Source of the DNA: Rhizophagus irregularis
Lineage: Eukaryota; Glomeromycota; Glomeromycetes; Glomerales; Glomeraceae
DNA length: 64,000 nt
Reading direction: 5' to 3'
NCBI RefSeq assembly: GCF_026210795.1
Contig: NC_089429.1
Span: forward strand, 3,224,001-3,288,000
Position numbers and translations under genes: made by a program. The notes below the pieces were generated by a model. It made no database searches and was not told where the DNA came from. It saw only the letters and a program-made list of their open reading frames with translations. Within the stretch, counting starts at the first letter, position 1. Every line of letters begins with the position of its first letter. This document shows, piece after piece, positions 46,449-56,500 of this stretch.

Positions 46449-48671
46449 ATGCAAAGTTTTTTAAAAGCACCAAATTTTAGTAAAACGTTTTTTTATAAAC
46501 AACCACAAAATAAATACCAAGAATTTTGTAATGCATATGCATATTACAAGCAAGCAACGCTATGTGATCCTAAATTAAATCGTGAAAAATTATCCCAAGA
46601 ATGTGCAAGTGAATGGAAAGATGTTAAAAAACATGATAATGTTTTTATTGAAAGTAAAATTTGTGAATATTATGAAACTATACCTACCACTGTTCGTTCT
46701 CATCAACAAATTCTTATATCACGTAATGCAACGCCTAGTTCTCATCATACTCCTACACCTTCAACCTCAAAGCAATATAAAGAATATATTGACATTACAT
46801 CTTTACCAAAAAATGCCAAATCGCAATATGATGCAGCTGTAAAAATTAATTCAGCTATGAAAAAAATATCTGAGTGTGAACAAATGATGGAGATTGCATC
46901 AGACGATTCAATGAAAGTTATGTTATCATCTAAATTAATTGAAGAACAGAAAGTTGTATCAGAACAAAATGCACGGTTAAACAAATTAAAACGTCATGCT
47001 GATGCACAAGCAAAGCTAGCAGCAAAAAAGGACAAACTTTTTGAAGAGGGAATTGTAGAAAGATATGATACTCCAGGAAGGCCATCTGCAGCTATGAAAG
47101 ACCCAGAACTATGGGATAAAATACATGATAGTATTGAATTTGGAGCTGCTCATGCTAAACGTAGAAAAGTAGTTATTAAAGTAAGAACAATAAAACATTT
47201 ACGTGAAACTTTAGAAGAAAAATATAATACCTATTTATCTCGCCAATGCTTGTCAACTTATCTTCAACCTCGCCATCAGAACACTTTTGCTGCACGTCGT
47301 CATCATCATCCAACAAAAGTAGGCCTTGCCTCTGTAGCACGAACAGAAATGAAAACTCATATTGATGAGCATTATTGTCTAGCTTCTGTTAAAGCTGCAA
47401 GAACATTTGCTGAAGTTTTTGCAGATGAAACAATTATTATTTCTCAGGATGATAAGGCAAAAATTGGATTGGGAATACCTGCAGTTGGACGCACATTTAA
47501 AGCAATTCAAACAACAAATGAACCAGTAACTGTTGAGGATCATGATTTTCCGATGGGTTCAAAGATGAAATTAATACCATCTGTTTATCTAATAATTAAT
47601 CCAGCTGATTCAAGTGATACTCTTCGAACTGGGCAGCTCTCTATTTTCATTAGACCAGAATATTTTATTGGAACGTCATCTGCAACTCATATGGTTGATT
47701 TAAAAAATATTATTTCTAATGAAAAATTTTCTGCAACTTTAAAAAAAGAAAATGAAGTTAAACCAATTTTAATTCTTCTTGTTGATGGTGGGCCAGATGA
47801 AAATCCAAAGCATATGAAAAATATCATTCAATATGCTCACCTTTTTCATACCCTTGACTTAGATTATTTAACTATTCGCACTCATGCTCCAGGTCAAAGT
47901 GCATATAATCCAGTAGAACGAAGCATGGCATCTTTATCTGCAAAACTTGCTGGTATTACTTTACCGATAGGAGAATTTGGATCACATCTAAATAGTCAAG
48001 GAAATGTAGTGGATGAAGAATTAGCACGAAAAAATTTTGAATATTCAGGTAAAAGGCTTTGTGATATATGGGAAAGAGATGACATACATGGAAAACCTGT
48101 TACGGTTAAATATATCAATCAGGAAAAAAACCCGTTTGATAATGAGCCTCCAATATTATGGAACTGGATAGAACGTCATGCACAGATGTGTCGTTACTCA
48201 TTAGATATAAAAAAATGCAAAGACCGAGAATGTTGTTACGAGTACAGAGCGCCAGATGTAGCAACCCTTTTGGACGAAAATAATGGATTTCTTCCTTCAA
48301 TCATAAAAGGAAGAGATGGTCATTTCATTAACTCAATTCATGCTCTTGATTATTATGATAAGCTTAAAATTCAAGAGTATGATCGTTATTGTCCTTCAAT
48401 TTCACAGGAATTATATTAACGCTTATGTTGTAATATATGCGGCAAATATTTTCCAACTCTTAAATATATATCTGAATACAAACGAAATATACATTCTTTA
48501 AAACAAACTGCCAGGAAATCAAAACGAGTCCAGAAACAAAATAACGAAACAGAAATGGAATGTGTATTTATTGTAAATACAAACTTTAATGAAGCGGAAG
48601 ACATATTTCAAAGAGTTCCGTGGCAAGAAACAGTACAAGATTTTTGTGCAGTTCAGTCAGACGAAGAATAA
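46449..48671 (+). CDS. Large DDE-like transposase, 656 codons open then an in-frame TAA before a zinc-finger tail
   Basis: The first 656 codons (46449-48419) are uninterrupted. Residues 1-60 are basic. Residues 140-190 are a predicted coiled coil (EQMMEIASDDSMK, EEQKVVSEQNARL). About 215-290 is a possible helix-turn-helix region. Candidate catalytic motifs are ISQDDKAKIG (about 332), LVDGGPDEN (about 443) and AYNPVERSMASLSAK (about 485), giving D...D44E-like spacing. After TAA at 48417-48419 the same frame stays open to 48671 and encodes CNICGKYFPTLKY...NIH, a C2H2 zinc finger with the first His replaced by Tyr, then an acidic tail. Either the stop is an inactivating mutation or the tail is read through. 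Superfamily unknown to me; transposase function is inferred from the TIRs and acidic motifs. Start chosen as the first Met after the AT-rich leader. Confidence 0.75.
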
Positions 48672-48879
48672 ATGGTATTGTTTTTAATGTTTATAAGATA
48701 TAATTTTTTTTTTATTTTCAGTGAATTTGTGATACATAATACAACATAAAACTGAATAAAGAAAAAATTTGCCGAACTATATAAAATGTAAATCAATTTG
48801 CCGCAGTGAAACTAATTAACTAACTAATTTCTGATTTCTGGCTATAGAGTTTCAGTCCGAAACTAAACTGTTCCTAAAA

Positions 48880-49500
48880 AAAAGAGAACGTAAGAAAGCC
48901 TTTTTTGGAAAAAATTAATCAACATTATCTCCCAACCTTCATTTACCTGTATTTTCGTACACCAACCTCCAACAACCCTACAAAAAGAAAAATAGAAATG
49001 TTAGTATATTCGTTTTTAAAGGAAACAACGAAAAAACTCCTCTCCCGGTCTCTCCTTACCAAAATCCAGAAGTTCAGTGACTCCGGTCATGCTGTTCGTC
49101 CGGAATCCCTATAAAAAAGAATGAAAAAATAAATTAAATTTCCTAAAAAAAACAAAATTATAAAATAACGAAAAAAACCTCTCTACCTCAATTCAAAAGT
49201 CCAGTCACGTTTCTTGTCTGGAAATCCTACAAAAAAAGAAAAATATATATTAGTTACGTAGTTGCATTCTTTTTAAAAAAAAAATCAAAAACGAAAAACC
49301 TCTCCTTCGGACTTTCCTTTCTCAATTCCAGAAGTCCAGTCCTATTTTTCATTCGGAAACCCTACAAAAAAGAAAAATAAAATAAATGTTAAATTTATTA
49401 AAAAAAAAATAAAAAATATATCGAAAAAACTTTTTACCTCAATTTCAAAAAGTCTGGCCTGTTTTTCGTCCGGAAACCTTACAAAAAAGAACCTAATTTC
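48880..49500. repeat. Tandem ~100-bp repeats downstream of the transposase
   Basis: About five units contain ccctacaaaaaagaaaaata, aaacctctcc, caattccagaagtccagtc and gtccggaaa. They resemble the array at 17653-18310 in composition and in the cctacaaaaa/gttagta words. Non-coding, inside the 3.45 kb transposon. Confidence 0.7.
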
Positions 49501-50112
49501 GGCAGTCGACCTTAAATTATTATATGTAAGAAATTAACCAATAAAAAGCATGTCACGTGATTAAAGACCTGATCCGCAGACTGAACCCCCCACCCCCTAT
49601 CAAATCAGCTGATTTCTGGCACGCCCCTAACCATGCTACCTGTTCTGTGCACGAACACCTTGGTTGGTCTAAGACCTAACAGAAGGTCAAACTACCATTA
49701 AGACATTGCACCCTCAGCTTTACCATCTAGGACGACCATCTAGCCATTACTGACCCCAAGTGGTATCGTGGAGTGACCACCTAAACAGGAAGTCCCCCCA
49801 AGGTATAGTAGTAACCTCAAGGACAGGACTGCGCACATACCAATGGCCTCATAGGGAACGTTAGAAGGACACCATGACCCTTAGTTGAAATGTGCAGCCT
49901 AACCGTACACACTAATTCACCATGATGCAGTCCAACTACACTAATCCCTGTACCTTCACGCTATTGGTTGTAGCGTCCGCAGTAAAATTCTTTTTATTTC
50001 CGTGGTCATGGGAATCGAATCTGCGACCTCACCATACTCAGGCTTAATAAGGGTCTCAGTGATTAACCACCGAGATAGGGTGACCAACTCTAGTTTTATC
50101 CTTTTCCTTTGC

Positions 50113-50260
50113 TAATGTTTACGTCCGACCACCATTCACTCTTATGAGACTAATCTTGGGTCTGTGTCCTATCATCTTCAATGGGCAACCATTATACCGA
50201 GTACTTAATTTTTCAGGTAACAGCACCACTATAGAAGACATCCCCCATCGGGCCATTATA
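50113..50260 (-). mobile_element. 5'-truncated SINE fragment, 5'-most member of array 1
   Basis: It matches only the last ~148 bp of the SINE (minus strand: ggcccgatgggggatgtctt ... ggtcggacgtaaacatta). The junction repeat agttttatccttttcc lies at 50092-50107 and again at 50261-50276. 5' truncation is expected for target-primed reverse transcription products. Confidence 0.75.
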
Positions 50261-50276
50261 AGTTTTATCCTTTTCC

Positions 50277-50747
50277 GATTACTGGCTGACGAGTTATTCA
50301 ACAAAATGTTAAACATCGGCATTATAATATTTTTTGATTTACGTTTACTGCGCCATTTAACATTTTGCTAGATTTCTCGGTACCTAGTGATTGTAAAAAG
50401 ACGATTTATAGCTCGTTGGAATCGCCTCATCGAGACAAATCGAATGGTGGTAAGTTCATCTTTCTGTGATCTGTGATCAATATTGATGGAGTTATTACTT
50501 AAAAACCATTTAATATTTTTTAATTTCGGAAATTAATTTAGTGATTGGATTTCGACGTATTTTATACCATTAGAACCGTCTCATCAAGACGAATCGAATG
50601 GCGGTAAGATCATCTCTCTACGATTAATATTGGTGAAGTTACGATACAATAAAGTTTTAAGTATAATTTTGGCTAAAATTATGTTAATTTTTGGCCGGAA
50701 TTATGATATGCAAATATAAGAAATTTTTTATATAGTCACATCTCTTT
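50277..50747. repeat. Region with two direct copies of the cgtctc/gagacg foldback module
   Basis: Copies at about 50370-50460 (cctagtgattgtaaaaagac, ttggaatcgcctcatcgaga, aatcgaatggtggtaag) and 50540-50625 (ttagaaccgtctcatcaaga, aatcgaatggcggtaag) share the module found in the foldbacks at 926, 8563 and 62467. A truncated TA-type MITE end (tatagtcacatctctttat) follows at about 50731-50747. Confidence 0.65.
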
Positions 50748-50762
50748 ATAATCACCAAATAT

Positions 50763-51231
50763 TGATCCTGGGTAACACCTACAAGCTTACTGTCCAGGTG
50801 GTCACTACAAAGTATACCACTTGGGGATTACAACTGTACTATCGGTGGTGGGTAATCGCGGGCTGTAGTGGCGCTTTGAGTGAGACCTGTTACCTAATAT
50901 GGTGGTATGGAAGGGGTCTAGATGTTTGAAGGTTATCGACGAAAGTCCTTCGTGACGTAGTAGTGGTGAGGGGTTATAATAGTAGCCGTTACAGTATCGT
51001 ACAACAGATTAAAGGACGAGTAGGGTGGTGTTCGGCAGATTCGAAGGCCTTCGGGTCCCTGGGATAAGTCCTTGCGTTTCGGTTGTGGTGTTGAATTGTC
51101 CCTGTTAAAAAGGTGGCGGGGATGGTTACATCATGGCTTAGTGAGGATGATGCAATGAACGACCTACCTCCATAGCCTTCAATAGAGGGTGCGGAAAGTA
51201 GTGGCCACTAAACTTACAAAACACTTGTAAA
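50763..51231 (+). mobile_element. 5'-truncated SINE, first member of array 2
   Basis: It corresponds to the 3' half of the SINE at 59271-60805 (taacacctacaagcttactg to cactaaacttacaaaacact). It is flanked by ataatcaccaaatat at 50748-50762 and 51232-51246. It lacks the tRNA-like head. Same orientation as LINE-A. Confidence 0.78.
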
Positions 51232-51387
51232 ATAATCACCAAATATGAGGATCATTGCAACTCTTTCCTGAATTTTTGAAAATACTAATAAAATTAATTT
51301 TTGAAATTTTCGTTCGAAAATTTCTAAGTGCTCGTTCATAATACTAATATTTCCACAGTTGCTTTCCTCTTTACTGAGCTTTATACT

Positions 51388-53520
51388 ATGACTACACCTC
51401 CAGCTCCTTTTGTTATTAACCCAGATATTCTGCCGCCACCGCGTCCTGTTATCTCTGCTTCCCTTCCCTTCCAGGACCGACCCCTTTACCTTTCATTTCC
51501 CACCTAATACCGCCGGCGTACCAAATAAACGTTCGCGTACTGTCTCGAGGACGCTATGAATGTTGATATAACTTCGCCCTCTGCTCCTGCTCCCAACCTT
51601 ATTTCTACCGTTCCTTCTGGTCTTCCTGTCAACAAAGTCCATGTGATTACACCTCCTCAAAATACTACCACTCCTGTTGAAACTGTTGATGCTTCTATCC
51701 ATGCTCCCTCTAACACCAGTAATAAAGGCAAAGCTGTCGTCTTTGATATCCCAGAACGACGACCATCTCCTGATGGGAATGCTGCTGCTATCAAATCCGC
51801 ACCTTCTCGTTATCATGCTGTGGCCTACTTACACGACACGCCTGACGCGTTCAAAGCTAAATTCACCACCAACTGCTCCATGTGTGACGAAGTGGATTGT
51901 TCGCTCTCCTGTTATTCTTCTTATGGTGCTCGCGCACGATGTGAAGGATCAGCTGATAACAAGAAAATCCTTATCTTCTTCAATAATCATGATGATTATA
52001 CCGATTGTATCACCTCCCCACGTGCCGATCTCCTTGATTTGGCCTTCAGTCATTATTCTCCTGCAGACGCCAAGCTCAGTGATGAAATGAAGTCTTTGTT
52101 CGTCACTGATATCCCACTTTTCCTAACCGAGACTCAAGTCCGTCAGGCATTTTCCCGATATGGCACTGTAATCAAGTGCAAACTTACTCCTAGGAAATAT
52201 TACTATAATGGACATATCCAGTTTTCCTCCGCAGATGCAGTTACCCAATTTAATGATATTTGGACGATCATTTGCCTTGGTAATTCTTTACGTGTCTGTC
52301 TGGCATCTTTTTCGAAATCCCAACGCGATAGCCGCAGAGAACATGTTGCTATCCTCGCCGGCATCCCAAAGAATATTAAAGAAGCTGACCTGTTGGAAAT
52401 TGCTACTCAAGTTAACGCTAAGGCCCTTAACGTTCCTCTATCTATCAGTTCCTACAAGCCTAAACCCTATGTATATTTGAATTTCTCTTCATTTGAATCT
52501 CTTGAAGCTGCCAAAGAAATGACCGTGGCTTTCCGCGGCAAAGGATTAACATGGCACCCTCCCAATGAAGCACAAACTTTATGCCAGGTTTGTGGGCGTC
52601 CTGGTTGTTCTCCCTCTGTATGTAATCCTCATACCACACGGAAAGTGGATGATCGCCTTAATAAACTTTATTCTCGCTTCAATGCTGGCTCTAGACGTGG
52701 TCATCAGGATTCACGCCAATCACGTAAAAATTCCAATTCCCGTTCAAGATCGCGATCCAATTCTAGATCCCGCAATAATAATTCCTCTTCATCCCGCTCC
52801 AACAACAATAACAATAATACTAACACTTCTCGTCCCAATACTTCTCGAAGTAACAACCGGACCAACAATAATACTAATAATCACAGGAACAATGAAAATT
52901 CTTCCGGTTCTACTCAACCTCCATATAAACCTCATTCTGTCAGTTATACACCACCTACTTCTCCATCTGACAATCCTGCCCATACACTTCCTCAACATAT
53001 TATTGATGATTTAAAGGTGCAGATCAAAGAGATCGTTAACACCCTACATACTCTAGAGGAAACTGTCTCTTGGATGAATGATACTATCACGTCCCATGAG
53101 TATAGGCTATCTGAGCTTGAATCAATGATGAATTATGACAACCCTGGTGACTCTGATTTGTATCTGCCTCGTGATGATCATGAAAATCAAAATCATTCTT
53201 ATGATAATGGATGGGATGATGCCCCACCCCATGACACGAATTCTGGATTCAATCTTCCTCTCCATACTTCCCCTTCTCTCATGGATACTTCTCCTGATGC
53301 TTCTTTCTCAGCTCTGGATCCTAACTCCGTCTTATCAAGAAGACATGTCCCGTTGCCTAACTCCCGACCTACTATTATTGCTCCCGATGCTAATACTTCC
53401 CGTTTGCAATTGGAGATTTCTAATGTCACCAATACACAAAAGAATCTTTCTGCCCAACTTGGTTCGATTATGGAAAAATTGGACTCCTTCTCTCCCTCAA
53501 AAACCCTCCCCTTCCAATGA
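51388..53520 (+). pseudogene. LINE-A ORF1: two RRM-like domains, zinc knuckle, SR-rich and coiled-coil tail
   Basis: The long open part is 51556-53520 (654 codons). A probable true start MTTPPAPFVINP at 51388 is separated from it by two small frame changes (about 51490-51510 and 51540-51555), judged from alignment with LINE-B. Counting from 51556: RRM-like 1 at residues ~178-250 (LFVTDIPLFLTETQVRQAFS), RRM-like 2 at ~262-335 (VAILAGIPKNIKEADLLEIA), CQVCGRPGCSPSVC knuckle at ~343-356, Ser/Arg/Asn-rich at ~375-450, and coiled coils at ~484-525 and ~615-648. It should bind LINE RNA and assemble into RNPs. Its stop TGA overlaps the ORF2 ATG (ATGA at 53517-53520), suggesting coupled translation. 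Confidence 0.85.
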
Positions 53521-56500
53521 TTGAACACCAATTTATATCGGGTGGTTCACAGGGATCTCACCCCCCTGATAGTGCGCTACTTAATATTAATAGTCCTAAT
53601 AACTCTCCTTCTTCCTTTTCCCCTCTTATTAATTTTGGACAAATCAATGTTAATGGTCTGTGCTCCCCTGTTTGTCAGTTGCATTTGTTAAATTATTTTC
53701 TCCATTCTTCTTTTGGCATTTTATCTTTAAATGATACTCGTCTTACTTCTTCTAGTGCTAAATTTATTTATCAAAATGAACATGCCCAACATAATTTTAA
53801 GTCCTATTGGGCTCCTTTCCCTTCTAATTCACGACCTCATGATGGTGTTGGTCTTTTACTTCGCCATCCCTTACATAAACATGTTCAGAAAATTGATCCT
53901 TGGAAAGGTCGCCTTTTAAAATTAGATCTTTTTTTTCATCAAACAAAAATTTCTATCATTTCTGTTTATATTCCTCCCTATCATTCTGTTCATTATAAAG
54001 AACGTGATGCTATTTTTGCCCAACTTAATTTATGGCTTGATAAAGCCCGCTCTAATAACTATCACGTAGTCATCCTTGGTGATTTTAATGCAGATGAAAT
54101 TTCACATTCATATCTCCCTCAACATTATTTGAAAATTTTACGATCACTTTCTTCTCGATATTTTACGGATCATCAATCTTATATTTCTTCAATTTCAGGT
54201 CCTAGTCCTACCTTTTATCATCAGAATGGTTCTTCTAGACTTGATTATATTTGGTCATCCCCTGGCTTTCTTGCTCCCAGTCTTTTCTCTCATGTTGAAT
54301 CTAGTCCTAAGTTGAATGATAACCAATTTACTGACCACCGTGTACTCATAACGGCCTTCGACTTTAATTCTTGTTTCGCTACTTTAGCCAAAGCTAGACT
54401 AAAACAGAAAAGCGAACAACGCACCATTTTTCTCTATAAGAATTTAAAAGAAGACACGTGGGACACATTTTCTAATGAAGTAAACTCACGTCTTGAGTTG
54501 TACTTGGTCACACACCATCCTTCTGTATCTTCACTTTCAGCTCTTTCATTAGACAAACTTTGGTACGCTCTTAAACGCTCTATTCTTGGTGGTGCCATTG
54601 ATTCTCTTCCATTTCAACATGTATCCAATACTTATCACCATAAATATTCTCTGGAACTTACGATGCTTATTGCTATCAACAAATTCTTGGATAGATTATT
54701 GTTTAAATTGACCACATCTCAGACTACTCGCCCCGCTCAAATTTCACAAATGATCAATTCTTTACCTACACAATTAACTCTTTTGAAATTCCTTTTAATA
54801 GATTATACTATACCTACTTATAGTACAACACCACTTCCTGCTTTTGTCAAATTTTTGCGTTCACAAAAAGCTTTGGTCTCTGCTTATCTTTCCACGCAAT
54901 TTCATCAACATCGTGTGGATTCCATTGAATTTTATACTGCTCTTAGAGATGAACATTTCTCTACGTCGCCGGGTTCTTTTATCTCTTAAGCTCTGTCAGT
55001 GGAACATCGCTCTATCGTTCTTGATAGAGTTTTGGTTGTAATTGACTCCAAACCTACTTTACTTACTGAACCTTCAGACATCAAACAAGCTGCTATCAAA
55101 CACTTCCAATCGGTTGTTACTCCTCCATTGGTTCAGCATTCTTCTATTGATAAATTTCCTCCACGCTGGCAAAGAGCATATACTCCTATTTCTGACATCG
55201 ACTCGTCTTTATACACCTCGGTCATGTCTCCTATTTTGGATGATGAATGGATAAATATTCGCAAATCTATGCCTAATAACAAAGCCTCTGGCCCCTCTAA
55301 AATTTCTTATGAAATGCTCAAACATTTAACTGGAGAAGCTTTCAATTTGTCTCTTGTTTTAGCCAATGCCTGCCTTATTCATGGTGATATTCCTGCAGAT
55401 TGGCGTGAAGCGCTTATTTATCCCATTCCGAAGCCTCATGAATTTGACGCTCAATTAAAGAATACACGACCTATCACTTTATTAGAAACTGTTTGGAAAT
55501 GTGTGGTCAAGATCGTTACAACTCGTCTTTCAAAAATTCTAGCTGATAACCAAATACTTCAGGGTGGTAATTTTGCTGGATTACCAGGTGGATCTACTGA
55601 CATTCCTATCAAAATGCTTGACGCAATTATTCATCAACGCCGCTTTGATAAAACTGATGACCAAGAGTTATGGATTGTTTCCCAAGACATTTCTAAGGCC
55701 TTTGACTCGATTGATTTAAATATGCTCAAGTTGGCTTTAATCCGTTTACATATCCCACCCTTGTTGATAAAATTTATTATCAATCTTTTCACAAGACGCA
55801 ATAACAAAATTATTACTCATTATGGTGATACTTCCGGATATAGAGTTAGAATCGGTATTGATCAGGGTGAAATTATTTCCCCGTTATTATGGGTGATTTA
55901 TTTGGATCCTTTACTTACAACGCTTAATCGAGAAGCTTGTAATCCTTTTATTTTGAAATCCTCTGCTTTATTGGATTATTCCCCGATTGAATATGAACAA
56001 CATAACCTTCCTGTTTCACATATCACATTTATGGATGACTCTACTTTGATTGCTTCATCTAAACGAGGAATTGAAGATCGCCTTTCCATTACAGCTGAAT
56101 TTTATACTTTAAATAATACTCAAGCTAATTCAGCTAAATATATCCTTCTTTCTTCTGAACAATTCTCTCAAACTATAGTGTTTGATCTTTTCCCATCTCC
56201 TTTAATCCAAACTTGTACTCTTACTTTAAAAGCTTTAGCTTTATCCAAGTCTTTTCGCTTTTTAGGTGTCTGGTTTTGGTTTTCAGCTTCTTCTCGCTTT
56301 GTTCATGATCAAAGTATTTCCATGGTCAAAGACATGGCTGCTTTACTCAGTCCTAAGAAACTTTTGGCACAACATGTGGCTTATCTTTATAACGTTGTCT
56401 TACTTCCAAGGCTAGAATTTCGCCTACAAACCACATTATTTGCTGAATCCATTATTAATCGTATGGTTTCTCCAATGCTTTCTCTTATTCGACAAAAGGC

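Larger units (their letters stand above)
46176..49627 (+). mobile_element. 3.45 kb DNA transposon with GGGGCGTGCC ends and TAA target duplication
   Basis: A perfect 26-bp inverted repeat starts ggggcgtgccagaaatcagc and contains the palindrome aaatcagctgattt. TAA flanks it at 46173-46175 and 49628-49630, and the empty site ccccataaccatg is readable in the other SINE copies. It encodes one large transposase-like ORF (46449-48671 with an in-frame stop). A TWA duplication and GGG-start ends recall PIF/Harbinger, but the protein does not show that family's features to me. It is probably the youngest insertion in this array. Confidence 0.85.
45660..50091 (-). mobile_element. SINE-like element, second member of array 1, interrupted by a DNA transposon
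   Basis: Net length is about 974 bp after removing 46176-49627 and one TAA. Both halves align with 30295-31266, including the head (49950-50085 region) and the second tRNA-like module, which is split by the transposon within the B-box region (gaatcgaacccca|taa...). It is bordered by agttttatccttttcc at 45639-45654 and 50092-50107. It lies directly 5' of LINE-B in the same orientation. Confidence 0.78.

Noticed and set aside
46176-49627. Assignment of the 3.45 kb transposon to PIF/Harbinger
   Set aside because: Target and ends fit, but the transposase motifs and zinc-finger tail are not those I know for that family, and no companion Myb/SANT protein is seen.
30295-50091. LINE-B flanked by SINEs read as an LTR retrotransposon with two LTRs
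   Set aside because: The flanking repeats carry Pol III-like heads, there is no primer-binding site, Gag-Pol or integrase, and the junction sequence lies at each element border. The coding region is clearly non-LTR.
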